NCBI RefSeq assembly: GCF_003813865.1
Contig: NZ_RMVG01000002.1
Span: 452,826 to 516,825, forward strand
From: Candidatus Pantoea deserta
GTDB taxonomy: Bacteria; Pseudomonadota; Gammaproteobacteria; Enterobacterales; Enterobacteriaceae
Direction of reading: 5' to 3'
DNA length: 64,000 bases
Each line of letters begins with the position of its first letter. Within the stretch, counting starts at the first letter, position 1. The translations under genes and the position numbers were made by a program. Of the stretch, positions 27,803 through 37,388 are shown piece by piece. Below the pieces are notes generated by a model. That model was not told the DNA's origin. It saw only the letters and a list, made by a program, of their open reading frames with translations, and did no database searches.

Positions 27803-28717
27803 ATGGCAAGGTCTGGTTTTCTGGCATTGACGGCGGCCGCAGTGCTGCTGGCAACAGGCGCGGCGCAGGCCGCCGATCCCGTGCGCGTAGGTTCAAAGAT
27901 TGATACGGAAGGTTCGCTGCTGGGCAATGTCATTCTGCAAGTGCTGGAGAAACACGGCGTTAAAACGGTTAACAAGATCCAGCTCGGCACCACCCAGGTG
28001 GTGCGCGGCGCTATCACCGCCGGCGAGCTGGATATCTATCCCGAATATACCGGCAACGGCGCATTCTTTTTCAACGATGAAAAAGACGCTGCCTGGAAAA
28101 ATGCCCAGCAGGGCTATGAAAGGGTGAAAAAGCTCGACGCCGAAAAAAATCAGCTGGTCTGGCTGACGCCTGCGCCGGCGAATAATACCTGGACGATTGC
28201 GGTGCGGCAGGATGTGGCGCAGCAGAATAAACTCAGCTCGCTGGAGGACCTGAGCGCCTGGCTGAAAAAAGGAGGCACGTTCAAACTGGCCGCGTCGGCC
28301 GAGTTTATTGAGCGCAGCGATGCCCTGCCGGCTTTTGAAAAAGCCTATGGCTTTAAGCTGAAACAGAGTCAGCTGCTGTCGCTGGCGGGCGGCGATACGG
28401 CCGTCACCATCAAGGCGGCGGCGCAGCAGACCTCCGGCGTCAATGGGGCAATGGCCTACGGCACCGACGGCCCGGTCGCGGCGCTGGGGCTACAAACCCT
28501 GAGCGATCCCAAAGGCGTACAGCCCATCTATGCGCCCACCCCGGTTATTCGCGCCTCGGTGCTGAAGGCCTATCCCGACATCGACAGCTGGTTAAAACCG
28601 GTTTTCAGCAAGCTGGATGAAAAAACCTTGCAGCAGCTGAATGCCAAAATTGCCGTGGAAGGCCAGGACGCCAGCAGCGTGGCGACCGAATGGCTGCAAC
28701 AGCAGAAGCTGCTGTAA
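27803..28717 (+). CDS. osmF: Osmoprotectant ABC transporter, periplasmic binding protein OsmF
   Basis: 304 residues. Signal peptide MARSGFLALTAAAVLLATGAAQA followed by an OpuAC-type binding domain: VRVGSKIDTEGSLLGNVILQ, GELDIYPEYTGNGAFFF, and NNTWTIAVRQ. It is collinear with E. coli OsmF/YehZ, which binds glycine betaine with low affinity. ATG 27803 has AAAGGA upstream; the in-frame extension to 27731 lacks sense. First gene of osmF-yehYXW, with only 3 nt before yehY. Confidence 0.93.
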   Translation: MARSGFLALTAAAVLLATGAAQAADPVRVGSKIDTEGSLLGNVILQVLEKHGVKTVNKIQLGTTQVVRGAITAGELDIYPEYTGNGAFFFNDEKDAAWKNAQQGYERVKKLDAEKNQLVWLTPAPANNTWTIAVRQDVAQQNKLSSLEDLSAWLKKGGTFKLAASAEFIERSDALPAFEKAYGFKLKQSQLLSLAGGDTAVTIKAAAQQTSGVNGAMAYGTDGPVAALGLQTLSDPKGVQPIYAPTPVIRASVLKAYPDIDSWLKPVFSKLDEKTLQQLNAKIAVEGQDASSVATEWLQQQKLL

Positions 28718-28720
28718 GCC

Positions 28721-29902
28721 ATGGCGCTATCGCGTGAGGCGATGCTACCGGTGCGCCGTCAGCCGGTCGCGCTGTTGCTGCTGTTGCTGCTGAGCCTGGC
28801 GCTCTACTGGCTTCCCTTTCTGAGCTATGCGCCGAACCGGCTGGTTTCAGGCCAGCCGCTGATGCTGGGGCAGGCAGACGATGCCGGATGGTTAGCGCTG
28901 CCGCTGGCGGCGCTCTGGCTGTTGCTCTGGGCGCGCCCGACGGCCGCGCCGCTGGGCCTGATGCTGCTCGCCTGCGATGCGCTGCTGGCGGGCATGATAT
29001 GGCTGAGCGGGCATGAGGCCGCGCGGCTGGCGGCGCAGGGCAGCGCGCTGGCGCGCACCAGCTTCGGCAGCGGCCTGTGGCTGGCCTGCGGCGTAACGCT
29101 GCTGCTGAACGCGGAGACGGCGCGCAATCTGACGCGCAATCATCTGTGGCGACTGCTGCTGAACCTACAGGCAGGGCTGCTGCCGCTGCTGATGCTCTTC
29201 AGCGGCGAGCTGGACGCGTTATCACTGCTAAAAGAGTACGCCAGTCGGCAGACGGTCTTTGATGCGGCGCTGATGCGGCATCTGACGCTGCTCAGCGGCA
29301 CTCTGCTGCCCGCGCTGCTGATCGGCGTGCCGCTCGGCATTGCGCTGCACCGGCGTCCCGCATGGCAAAGCAGCGTATTCAGCGTGCTCAACGTGATCCA
29401 GACGGTGCCGTCAGTGGCGCTGTTTGGCCTGTTAATCGCGCCGCTGGCCGGGCTGGCAAAAACCTTTCCGTGGCTCACCAGCTGGGGCATTAGCGGTATC
29501 GGGATGGCGCCGGCGCTGATTGCACTGACGCTCTACGCGCTGTTGCCGCTGGTGCGCAGCGTGGTGGCCGGACTGCAACAGGTGCCGTACGACGTGCGCG
29601 AAAGCGCGCGCGGAATGGGCATGGACCCGATGCAACGCTTCTTTGCCGTCGACATCCCGCTGGCGCTGCCGGTGTGGCTGGCCGGACTGCGCGTGGTGGT
29701 GGTGCAGACGCTGGGCATGGCGGTTATTGCCGCGCTGATCGGCGCAGGCGGCTTCGGCGCCATTATTTTTCAGGGATTGCTCAGCAGCGCGCTAGACCTG
29801 GTGCTGCTCGGCGTGATCCCGGTTATTGCGCTGGCGGTGGTGATTGACGCCCTGTTCCGCCTGCTGATTTCTCTGCTGGAGGGAACCCATGATTCACTTT
29901 AA
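28721..29902 (+). CDS. yehY: Osmoprotectant ABC transporter permease YehY
   Basis: 393 residues, inner membrane. An N-terminal extension with several hydrophobic helices (about 15-190) precedes a BPD-type permease domain (about 200-385). The coupling-helix EAA-like motif is VPYDVRESARGMGMDPMQRF, and VNVIQTVPSVALFGLLIAPL is typical of the betaine/choline class. It is longer than YehW because of the extension, as in E. coli. The last 14 nt overlap yehX. Confidence 0.92.
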   Translation: MALSREAMLPVRRQPVALLLLLLLSLALYWLPFLSYAPNRLVSGQPLMLGQADDAGWLALPLAALWLLLWARPTAAPLGLMLLACDALLAGMIWLSGHEAARLAAQGSALARTSFGSGLWLACGVTLLLNAETARNLTRNHLWRLLLNLQAGLLPLLMLFSGELDALSLLKEYASRQTVFDAALMRHLTLLSGTLLPALLIGVPLGIALHRRPAWQSSVFSVLNVIQTVPSVALFGLLIAPLAGLAKTFPWLTSWGISGIGMAPALIALTLYALLPLVRSVVAGLQQVPYDVRESARGMGMDPMQRFFAVDIPLALPVWLAGLRVVVVQTLGMAVIAALIGAGGFGAIIFQGLLSSALDLVLLGVIPVIALAVVIDALFRLLISLLEGTHDSL

Positions 29903-30824
29903 CGGCGTCAGTAAATACTTTGCCGGGAAAGCCGCCGTCAACGCGCTGACGTTAGAGATTGCTAAGGGGACCTTTAGCGTGCTGCTCGGCACCTCAGGCT
30001 CCGGTAAATCCACCACGCTGAAAATGATCAATCGGCTGGTGGATTTCGACGAGGGCGACATTCTGTTTGCCGGCGAGTCGATACGCCAGCTTGACGCGCG
30101 CGATCTGCGGCGACGTATGGGCTACGCCATTCAGTCTATCGGCCTGTTTCCGCACTGGACGGTGGAAAAAAATATCGCCACCGTTCCTGCGCTGCTGGGC
30201 TGGCCGAAAGCGCGCATTCGCGCGCGGGTCGAGGAGCTGCTGGCGTTGCTTAGCCTGGATCCCCTGCTGGCGCGCCGCCTGCCGCATCAGCTGTCAGGCG
30301 GTCAGCAGCAGCGCGTCGGGGTGGCGCGGGCGCTGGCCGCCGATCCCGAAGTGCTGCTGATGGATGAGCCTTTTGGCGCGCTCGATCCGGTCACGCGCGG
30401 GGCGATGCAGCAGGAGATGCTGCGTATTCACCGTCTGTCGGGCCGCACCATCGTGCTGGTGACGCATGACATTGACGAGGCGCTGACGCTGGCGGACAAC
30501 ATTATACTGATGGACCACGGGGAAATTGTGCAGCAGGGCAAGCCGGCGACTTTGCTGACGCAGCCCAGAAACGACTTCGTGCGCGACTTCTTTGGCCGAA
30601 GCGAACTGGGCGTGCGGCTGCTCTCGCTGGGGCAGGTGGGCAACGCGGCGCGGCGCGGCGAGTGGCTGGAAGGCGAACCGCTGATGGCCATGCAGTCGCT
30701 TCGTGAAGCCCTGTCGCAGTTTATTGCCCGGCGCACCGACAGGCTGCCGGTGGTTGATGAACGGCAGCAGCCGCTTGGCGTGCTTTACTTCAGCGATCTT
30801 CTGACGCTGCGCGAGGGGCAATAA
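29889..30824 (+). CDS. yehX: Osmoprotectant ABC transporter ATP-binding protein YehX
   Basis: 311 residues. Walker [10 protein letters not shown] (34-42), Q-loop in [14 protein letters not shown], signature [10 protein letters not shown], Walker [13 protein letters not shown] and the switch His in LVTHD. The final 70 residues ([35 protein letters not shown]) look like one CBS-type motif, as in ionic-strength-sensing OpuA-class ATPases. GGAGG lies before the ATG, within yehY. It powers the two permeases. Confidence 0.93.
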   Translation: MIHFNGVSKYFAGKAAVNALTLEIAKGTFSVLLGTSGSGKSTTLKMINRLVDFDEGDILFAGESIRQLDARDLRRRMGYAIQSIGLFPHWTVEKNIATVPALLGWPKARIRARVEELLALLSLDPLLARRLPHQLSGGQQQRVGVARALAADPEVLLMDEPFGALDPVTRGAMQQEMLRIHRLSGRTIVLVTHDIDEALTLADNIILMDHGEIVQQGKPATLLTQPRNDFVRDFFGRSELGVRLLSLGQVGNAARRGEWLEGEPLMAMQSLREALSQFIARRTDRLPVVDERQQPLGVLYFSDLLTLREGQ

Positions 30825-31555
30825 TGCGCTGGCGAAAAGATCCGCTTCTTTGGGCAATAGCGGCATTTATTCTGCTGCTGGTGGGGTTGCCCTTCAGCGA
30901 GCCGCTTTTTGCATGGTGGTTTCCCGACCAGGCACGTCCACTCTACCAGCAGGAGAGTTTTTTCCGGCTGACGCTGGCACACCTGTTTCTGGTCACGACG
31001 GCCAGCGCGCTGGCGTTAATCATCGGCGCAGGCAGCGGCGTGCTGGTTACGCGGCGCGCAGGCCGTCGCTTTCGTCCGCTGGTGGAAACCCTTGTGGCGG
31101 CGGGACAAACCGTGCCGCCAGTCGCCGTGCTGGCGATTGCGGTGCCGGTAATGGGATTTGGCGTCTGGCCCGCCGTTGTGGCGCTGCTGCTTTACGGGCT
31201 GTTGCCCATTTTGCAGGGCACGCTGGCCGGGCTGGACAGCGTGCCAGCCAGTAGCCGGGAAATCGCTGACGGCGTCGGTATGAGCGCCTGGCAGCGATTA
31301 TGGCAGGTGGAGCTGGCGCTGGCTGCGCCGGTGATTCTGGCGGGCGTGCGCACCTCGGTGATCGTCAACATCGGCACGGCGGCCATCGCCTCCACCGTCG
31401 GGGCAGACAGTCTTGGCTCGCCGATTATTATCGGCCTGAGCGGCTTCAATACGGCTTACGTCATCCAGGGCGCGCTGCTGGTGGCGCTGCTGGCCATTAT
31501 CAGCGACCGCCTGTTCGAGCGCCTGCAACGCTGGCTTAGCGTGAGTGCAGAATAA
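30824..31555 (+). CDS. yehW: Osmoprotectant ABC transporter permease YehW
   Basis: 243 residues, a compact BPD-type permease with five or six helices. The coupling motif is [20 protein letters not shown], and [19 protein letters not shown] and the conserved [20 protein letters not shown] segment are present. Its start codon shares a base with the yehX stop (TAATG), so translation is coupled. The last 20 nt overlap yohO on the opposite strand. Confidence 0.92.
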   Translation: MRWRKDPLLWAIAAFILLLVGLPFSEPLFAWWFPDQARPLYQQESFFRLTLAHLFLVTTASALALIIGAGSGVLVTRRAGRRFRPLVETLVAAGQTVPPVAVLAIAVPVMGFGVWPAVVALLLYGLLPILQGTLAGLDSVPASSREIADGVGMSAWQRLWQVELALAAPVILAGVRTSVIVNIGTAAIASTVGADSLGSPIIIGLSGFNTAYVIQGALLVALLAIISDRLFERLQRWLSVSAE

Positions 31556-31643
31556 GCGTGTAGCCTACCAGCATCAGTCCACCGGTGCCGCCGACGGCCA
31601 TAATGAAAAACAGCGTTGCGAAGAAGATTTTTTGCCAGTTCAT
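31536..31643 (-). CDS. yohO: Small membrane protein YohO
   Basis: A 35-residue frame starting [13 protein letters not shown] and ending in YTLILHSR. It matches E. coli YohO (also 35 residues, at the same place between yehW and mlrA) in the pattern [19 protein letters not shown]: one membrane helix with a Gly-rich centre. AGG lies 8 nt before the ATG. The 3' end overlaps yehW by 20 nt, antiparallel. Function unknown. Confidence 0.85.
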   Translation of the reverse strand: MNWQKIFFATLFFIMAVGGTGGLMLVGYTLILHSR

Positions 31644-31720
31644 GCCGAAACCTGATTGAAGCCCGAAAGCCGGGGATGATAGCGCGGGCAGAGCCAGGCG
31701 AAAAGGGCCCTGCGTGCGTT

Positions 31721-32461
31721 TTACTGAAAGCGCGTTTCGTGCGCGCGAATGGAAAAGCCCTGTTCCTGCCAGTGCGTTAGCTGCTCCTGCTGGCGGCGAG
31801 TCAGTTTTTTACCGGTCCAGACAAAGATCGTCTGACCTGGAAAAAGTTCCGGACGCGGCAGGTCGAGCGGCTCCGCCAGCACGTCCAGGCGCCAGCCGTC
31901 CTGGGAGAGACGCCAGGCCTCCAGCCAGATGCGGGTGCGGTCTTCCACTGCCCAGCCGAGGATCAGCGCGTCTTTACCGGCTTTTTTACGGCTCGCGGCA
32001 AGACAGAAGGCAACGTAATCGATCAGCGCGCCGTCCAGCAGGCTGCTCATCACGCGAGCGGTATTTTGATCCAGCCCCAGTTTTTGCCGCACCGGCATAA
32101 TCACATGGTCAATCAGCGCATCGATGGGATTTTCACGGCCCAGCGTGGCGATTTTCGCACGCAGCTTCGATGGTTTGACATGGCGCAACACGCTCATCAG
32201 CTCTTCCTGGAGATTAACCCAGCCGTCGTGAACCTTAACGTTTTCGCCTTCAAGCAGCGCCTTGACTTTGCCTACCGGCACGCCGCTTTCAATCCAGCGT
32301 TTGATTTCTTCAATGCGCTGAACATCCTCGTCATCAAACTGACGATGTCCACCCTCCGATCGCTGCGGCTTCAATAAACCATAACGTCGTTGCCACGCAC
32401 GTAGCGTAACTGGATTTATTCCACAGCGTTCGGCAACATCACCGATACTGTAAAAGGCCAT
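31721..32461 (-). CDS. mlrA: MerR-family regulator MlrA
   Basis: 246 residues. The N-terminal MerR helix-turn-helix ([37 protein letters not shown], 4-39) is close to E. coli MlrA, which activates csgD and so curli and matrix production under RpoS and c-di-GMP control. The rest is a B12-binding-like domain without the cobalamin His motif, consistent with MlrA. ATG 32461 is preceded by GGGGAAG. Position next to yohO and yehW is conserved with E. coli. Confidence 0.9.
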   Translation of the reverse strand: MAFYSIGDVAERCGINPVTLRAWQRRYGLLKPQRSEGGHRQFDDEDVQRIEEIKRWIESGVPVGKVKALLEGENVKVHDGWVNLQEELMSVLRHVKPSKLRAKIATLGRENPIDALIDHVIMPVRQKLGLDQNTARVMSSLLDGALIDYVAFCLAASRKKAGKDALILGWAVEDRTRIWLEAWRLSQDGWRLDVLAEPLDLPRPELFPGQTIFVWTGKKLTRRQQEQLTHWQEQGFSIRAHETRFQ

Positions 32462-32613
32462 AACTTCCCCAAACTTCCTGACCGCAATCAGATAACCTTA
32501 ACCAACGCGATCAAGTTGTACAAATGTTTTTTAAGTGTACAAGTTGACGCTGAGACGGATTTTACGCTAAATCTCATATCAGAGAAATAATTCCCAAATA
32601 TGAGAGGAAGCCG

Positions 32614-33177
32614 GTGCTGATAAGTGAAACCGAACAACGCCTGGCGGCCCGCCTTGCCGAACTGCGCGTTCAGCGCGGCTGGTCGCTTGATGAACTGGCG
32701 ACGGCCTCCGGCATCAGCCGGGCTTCATTGTCGCGTATTGAACGCAGCGAAACCAGCCCTACGGCGACCTTATTAAATCGTCTGTGCATGGTTTACGGGC
32801 TTACTATGTCACGACTGTTAAGCGAAGTGGAAGAGGGCGATAACCTGCTGCTGACGCCGGAACAGCAGCCAGTCTGGCATGATGAGACCAGCGGTTTTGT
32901 GCGCCGCAACCTGTCGCCGCCGGCCGCGCATTTTCGTGCTGAACTGGTTGAGGGCCAGCTACGCCCCGCTGCGCGTATTGACTACGACGCGCCGCCTGTT
33001 CAGGGGCTGGAACAGCATATCTGGCTTCAGGAAGGCGAGCTGACCGTTGCCATGGACGCGCAGCGCTGGCGGCTTCAGCCGGGCGACTGTCTGCGTTTCC
33101 ACCTGACGGGCCGATCGTCATTCACCGCTCATCCTGCGCTGGGCGCTCGCTATCTACTGGTGGTATGTAAACCATGA
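32614..33177 (+). CDS. XRE-family regulator with C-terminal cupin
   Basis: 187 residues. Helix-turn-helix at about 11-65 (LRVQRGWSLDELATASGISRASLSRIERSETSP), then a cupin barrel at about 105-185 (IWLQEGELTVAMDAQRWRLQPGDCLRF) that could bind a small ligand. The layout resembles E. coli SutR/YdcN and PuuR-type repressors; the target is unknown. The start is GTG, with AGAGGA about 6 nt upstream. The downstream acetyltransferase starts before this gene ends (4-nt overlap), so the pair is an operon. Confidence 0.85.
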   Translation: MLISETEQRLAARLAELRVQRGWSLDELATASGISRASLSRIERSETSPTATLLNRLCMVYGLTMSRLLSEVEEGDNLLLTPEQQPVWHDETSGFVRRNLSPPAAHFRAELVEGQLRPAARIDYDAPPVQGLEQHIWLQEGELTVAMDAQRWRLQPGDCLRFHLTGRSSFTAHPALGARYLLVVCKP

Positions 33178-33698
33178 CGGACTATAAACAGGCAGATGCC
33201 GCTCAGTTGCAGCAGCGATTGACCCAGCTCAGCGATCTTCTACAGGCGTGCGTAGCGGCGGGGGCGAGCATTGGTTTTACCGACCCGCAGGATCGCGCGT
33301 CCATTGAGCGTTTCTGGAACAGCCGTGCTGCAAATCTGAGGAGCGGCGAAAGTGAACTTCTTATCGCCTGCCAGCAGGATGTCGTGGTCGGCACGGTAAT
33401 GATCAACGTCGGTGGTATGCCGAATGGTCGCCATCGCGCCGAGATTAGCAAGCTGCTGGTGCACCCTCGCGCCCGACGGCAGGGCATTGCGCGTCAGCTG
33501 ATGCAGCGGGCCGAGCAGCGCGCGCAGGCGATGGGAAAAACGCTGCTGGTGCTGGATACCCGCAGCGGCGACGTCGCCAGCCAGCTCTATCTGTCGCTGG
33601 GCTGGCAAATAGCCGGGACCATCCCCCGCTACGCCGAATCCATTACGGGCGAGCTGGAAGCCACTACTGTTATGTTCAGGTTACTGAGCGAAGGCTAA
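33174..33698 (+). CDS. GNAT-family N-acetyltransferase
   Basis: 174 residues. Acetyl-CoA binding motif A is LLVHPRARRQGIARQLMQRAEQ, with a following beta strand LLVLDTRSGDVASQLYLSLGW. The acceptor is unknown. It overlaps the XRE-cupin gene by ATGA, a common pairing in which the regulator controls the enzyme gene. Its TAA overlaps the stop of the convergent phosphatase gene on CTAA. Confidence 0.85.
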   Translation: MTDYKQADAAQLQQRLTQLSDLLQACVAAGASIGFTDPQDRASIERFWNSRAANLRSGESELLIACQQDVVVGTVMINVGGMPNGRHRAEISKLLVHPRARRQGIARQLMQRAEQRAQAMGKTLLVLDTRSGDVASQLYLSLGWQIAGTIPRYAESITGELEATTVMFRLLSEG

Positions 33699-34966
33699 GG
33701 AACGGCATAGCTGACCGGCGCGATCGCTCGCCGATCGAGATGTCGGCCTAGCGTCTGAACCGCCGTGCGCAGCGGACAGAGCGTGCCGACCGAGGTGAGG
33801 CGGCAATCCGCCTGCCGCCACTCTTCGCGCAGCAGAGGATGCGCCGCATCGATCGGTTGCAGACGGCGCAGATCGTTCAGACTCTGCGCCTGAAAGTAAA
33901 GGCGTAAAAAACGCTGGCCGCTGGTGGTATCGCGCCAGCGCTCTAGCACCAGGCTGCCGCCAGGGGGAATATTGCCGCGCGCGTAACCGGGCAGCGTCCA
34001 GCTAAAGCCCATCAGGGTTCGCACCATAGCAATATTGGTATCGTGCGCCACCAGCAGCAGCCAGCGTGCGTCAGGGGCGGCATCGTCCTGAGCCACTGCC
34101 TTTAGCATGGCGTCGAGCAGTATCGATGCGCGTTTCTGAGCGGTGTAGAGCACATCATTGCTGAGGTCATAGTTCGCCGTCAGCAGCGGCAGAATAGCGG
34201 TTATCTGGGCCGAACGGGTGATATTGCCCCAGGCGAGCTGGCTGAACGGCAGGTTCTCGCTCCAGCCCAGCCGCAGCGTCTCGGCCATGCTGGCCAGCGC
34301 GCTGAGTCCGGCTATATAGGTACTGCCGCTTTTGCTCTGGCGGATCTGCCAGGGTTGATCGAAGAAGGCGCAGCGCGCGTCTGAAACGCAGACGGCCTGT
34401 CTGAGCGCCTGAATAGCCGGGCGCAGGCTTTGCTGACGCGCCGCCAGATCGCCTGCCTGCGCGGTGACGGCCGCCAGCTGCCGCGCCGGATCGGTAGCGG
34501 TAAGGGCAAACGCCTCTGTCTGAAACAACGGGTCATTTTCGCCCGCGACCTGATGCACCGCAACGCCGCAGCCGGGAAACGCGCCGTCGACCAGCGCCTC
34601 GGCGGTCGCGCGCGTGCGCTGCAACGGGCTGGCGCGCACATATATAGCCTGCGGCTGCGGACAGCCAGCGGTCAGCAGCCCCAGCTGGCGATAGTGCTCT
34701 CCCTCCCAGCGTCCTTTATTGACTACCGCCGCATAGCCGTGACCGGTCAGCTCGCCGTCGCGCGTGGTCCACAGCGGCCAGCTACGCTGCGTGGCGGCTT
34801 CCGCCTCTTTGCGGTTGCCGGAGGTAGGCGGCCGGACGCCATGGCGGCTCAGTTCCACCACTTTTTCCAGTTGATAGTCAGGCTGCGCCGCAGTGTGACT
34901 CGCCCAAAGCCCCAGCGCGCAGGCGATAAACAGGCGAGCGGCAGCGCGGCGTCTGGCAATATTCAT
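33695..34966 (-). CDS. Periplasmic histidine acid phosphatase (AppA/phytase-like)
   Basis: 423 residues. Signal peptide MNIARRRAAARLFIACALGLWASHTAA. The catalytic motif is RHGVRPPT with nucleophile His42, and the proton donor pair is in VAHDTNIA. GYARGNIPPGGSLVLERWRD also matches branch-2 histidine phosphatases such as AppA. Members remove phosphate from phytate, sugar phosphates or other esters. RHGVRPPT is nearer AppA (RHGVRAPT) than Agp (RHNLRAPL), but the substrate is not settled. ATG 34966 has GGAAGAGA upstream; the frame runs on to 35005. Confidence 0.85.
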   Translation of the reverse strand: MNIARRRAAARLFIACALGLWASHTAAQPDYQLEKVVELSRHGVRPPTSGNRKEAEAATQRSWPLWTTRDGELTGHGYAAVVNKGRWEGEHYRQLGLLTAGCPQPQAIYVRASPLQRTRATAEALVDGAFPGCGVAVHQVAGENDPLFQTEAFALTATDPARQLAAVTAQAGDLAARQQSLRPAIQALRQAVCVSDARCAFFDQPWQIRQSKSGSTYIAGLSALASMAETLRLGWSENLPFSQLAWGNITRSAQITAILPLLTANYDLSNDVLYTAQKRASILLDAMLKAVAQDDAAPDARWLLLVAHDTNIAMVRTLMGFSWTLPGYARGNIPPGGSLVLERWRDTTSGQRFLRLYFQAQSLNDLRRLQPIDAAHPLLREEWRQADCRLTSVGTLCPLRTAVQTLGRHLDRRAIAPVSYAVP

Positions 34967-35103
34967 CTTCTCTTCCTTATGCGAACCGCTGTGACGCCAC
35001 ACCATAGCCCTAAGACGGCGCGATGGCTACCGCCCGCGTTTTCGACATGCGAAATTGTCGAGGCGGCGCGAAAAAATGCGCCCTGAGGCTGACGCTGAAG
35101 GAT

Positions 35104-35123
35104 TACTGTGTAAAAATACAGGC
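35104..35123 (+). promoter_or_regulatory. LexA (SOS) box of dinG
   Basis: TACTGTGTAAAAATACAGGC contains CTGT-N8-ACAG exactly, 25 nt upstream of the dinG ATG, the expected place for an SOS operator. Confidence 0.88.
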
Positions 35124-35148
35124 CATTTTCACCCGGCGGTACACCCTT

Positions 35149-37329
35149 ATGGCCCTGACAGCAGCAATAAAAAGCCAGATAGCGCAATGGTATAAGGCGC
35201 TACAGCAGCAGGTGCCGGACTTTATTCCCCGCGCGCCGCAGCGCCAGATGATAGCCGAAGTGGCGAAATGCCTCGCGGGCGACGATGCGCGCCATCTGGC
35301 TATCGAAGCCCCTACGGGCGTCGGCAAAACGCTCTCTTACCTGATCCCTGGCATCGCAGCGAGCCGCGCCGAAGAGAAACGGCTGGTGATCAGCACCGCC
35401 AACGTGGCCTTGCAGGATCAGATCTTCACCAAAGATCTGCCGTTGCTGAAAAAGATCATTCCCGATCTGACCTTTACCGCCGCGTTCGGCCGCGGACGCT
35501 ACGTCTGTCCGCGCAACCTGGCGGCGCTGGCGGCCAGCGACGACCAGCAGGGAGATCTGCTGCTCTATCTGGACGATGAGGCCGTCAGCGGCACGCAGGA
35601 GGAGCAGACGCAGTGCGTCAGGCTGGAAAAGTCGCTCGGCAGCTATGCCTGGGACGGATTACGCGATCACAGCGAAGAAAATATCAGCGACAGTCTGTGG
35701 CAGCGTCTCTCCACCGATAAGGCGAGCTGTCTCGGCGCGCACTGCCGCTGGTATCGCGAATGCCCCTTTTTCATCGCGCGTCGTGAAATCGAACAGGTGG
35801 ATGTGGTCGTGGCTAACCATGCGCTGGTGATGGCGGCGATGGAGAACGAATCGGTGCTGCCGCCGCCCAAAAACCTGATGCTGGTGCTGGACGAAGGCCA
35901 CCATCTGCCGGAAGTGGCGCGCGACGCGCTGGAGATGAGCGCGGACATCACGCCGGGCTGGAGCAGTCTGCAACTCGATCTGTTTGTGCGGCTGGTCGAG
36001 GGCATTATGACGCAGATGCGCCCCAAATCGCCGCCGCCGCTCAGCAATCCGGAACGTCTCAAAGCGCACTGCGAAGAGCTGCGCGAGCTGTTGACTCTGC
36101 TGAGCCAGGCGCTTAATCCGCTGCTGCCCGCCGACAATCAGCCCGGCGAGTTTCGCTTTGTGCTGGGGGAGCTGCCGGACGAACTGCTGGAGATGTGCGC
36201 GCGCCTGTTTAAGCTGAGCGATGCGCTGCGCGGGTTAACGGAAGGGCTGATTAATGCGCTGAGCGAGCAGACCGGCAGCGTCGATCTGATGCGCCTGCAC
36301 CGCAATTTATTGCAGCTTAACCGGCAATTCGGCTGGTTTGAATCCATCAGCAAGCTGTGGCGGCTGGCGGCGATGCCGAAAGCCTCCGGCGCGCCGGTGT
36401 CAAAATGGATCACCCGTGAGCTGCGCGACGGTCAGGCGCATCTGCTGTTTCACTGCGCCGGTATTCGCGTCAGCAACCAGCTGGAAAAACTGCTGTGGCG
36501 CAAAATTCCGCACGTGGTCGTGACCTCCGCCACGCTGCGCTCGCTTAACAGCTTTAATCGGTTGCAGGAGATGTCCGGCCTGAATGAAAAGGCGGGCGAC
36601 CGCTTTGTGGCGCTTGACTCGCCCTTTAATCACGTTGAGCAGGGCAAGCTGGTGATCCCGCAGATGCGCTATGAACCGCTGCTGGCGAATGAAGCGGAGC
36701 ATATTGCGGAAATGGCGGCTTTTTTCCGTCAGCAGATGAAAACCGGCACGCACAAAGGCGTGCTGGTGCTGTTTGCCAGCGGTCGCGCGATGCAGCAGTT
36801 CGTCGCGCAGCTGCCGGAACTGCGGCTGACCATGCTGGTGCAGGGGGATCAACCGCGCTCGCGCCTGATTGAGCTGCACCGCAAGCGGGTGACGAAAGGG
36901 GAGACCAGTATCCTTATCGGCCTGCAATCCTTCGCGGAGGGGCTGGATCTCAAGGGCGATTTGCTGAGTCAGGTACATATTCATAAAATCGCTTTTCCGC
37001 CGATAGACAGTCCGGTAATTTTGACCGAGGGCGAATGGTTAAAAAGCCTGAATCGCTATCCCTTTGAAGTACAGAGTCTGCCAAGCGCCTCCTTTACGCT
37101 GATCCAGCAGGTAGGGCGTTTAATCCGCAGCCATCAGTGCTACGGCGAAATTGTGATTTACGATCGCCGTCTGCTGAGCAAGACCTACGGCAGTCGCCTG
37201 CTGGCTGCGCTGCCGGTCTTTCCTATTGAGCAGCCGGAAGCGCCCGCTGCGCTGAAGGTAAAGCGCGCGCCGACCTCTGCTGGCGCGACACGCCGCCCTG
37301 CCAGACGCGCAGCGGCGGGAAAACGATAA
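35149..37329 (+). CDS. dinG: ATP-dependent DNA helicase DinG
   Basis: 726 residues. XPD-like 5'-3' helicase induced by DNA damage that resolves R-loops and forked structures. Walker A APTGVGKT (54-61); the 4Fe-4S cluster cysteines Cys120, Cys194, Cys199 and Cys205 sit at the same numbers as in E. coli. DEGH box in LVLDEGHHLP, then motifs V/VI (QSFAEGLDLKG, LIQQVGRLIRS). ATG 35149 gives the known N terminus MALTAAIKSQIAQWYKAL. The basic C-terminal tail is longer than in E. coli. The LexA box lies upstream and ybiB follows. Confidence 0.96.
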   Translation: MALTAAIKSQIAQWYKALQQQVPDFIPRAPQRQMIAEVAKCLAGDDARHLAIEAPTGVGKTLSYLIPGIAASRAEEKRLVISTANVALQDQIFTKDLPLLKKIIPDLTFTAAFGRGRYVCPRNLAALAASDDQQGDLLLYLDDEAVSGTQEEQTQCVRLEKSLGSYAWDGLRDHSEENISDSLWQRLSTDKASCLGAHCRWYRECPFFIARREIEQVDVVVANHALVMAAMENESVLPPPKNLMLVLDEGHHLPEVARDALEMSADITPGWSSLQLDLFVRLVEGIMTQMRPKSPPPLSNPERLKAHCEELRELLTLLSQALNPLLPADNQPGEFRFVLGELPDELLEMCARLFKLSDALRGLTEGLINALSEQTGSVDLMRLHRNLLQLNRQFGWFESISKLWRLAAMPKASGAPVSKWITRELRDGQAHLLFHCAGIRVSNQLEKLLWRKIPHVVVTSATLRSLNSFNRLQEMSGLNEKAGDRFVALDSPFNHVEQGKLVIPQMRYEPLLANEAEHIAEMAAFFRQQMKTGTHKGVLVLFASGRAMQQFVAQLPELRLTMLVQGDQPRSRLIELHRKRVTKGETSILIGLQSFAEGLDLKGDLLSQVHIHKIAFPPIDSPVILTEGEWLKSLNRYPFEVQSLPSASFTLIQQVGRLIRSHQCYGEIVIYDRRLLSKTYGSRLLAALPVFPIEQPEAPAALKVKRAPTSAGATRRPARRAAAGKR

Positions 37330-37388
37330 CCACAACGCATTCTGGCCGCAGCGACAGCGACGCCGCGGTCCCTGACGGGAAGCAAAGC

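Noticed and set aside
28825..29143. Antisense frames within yehY
   Set aside because: Both are mirrors of the hydrophobic N-terminal extension of yehY and have no independent support.
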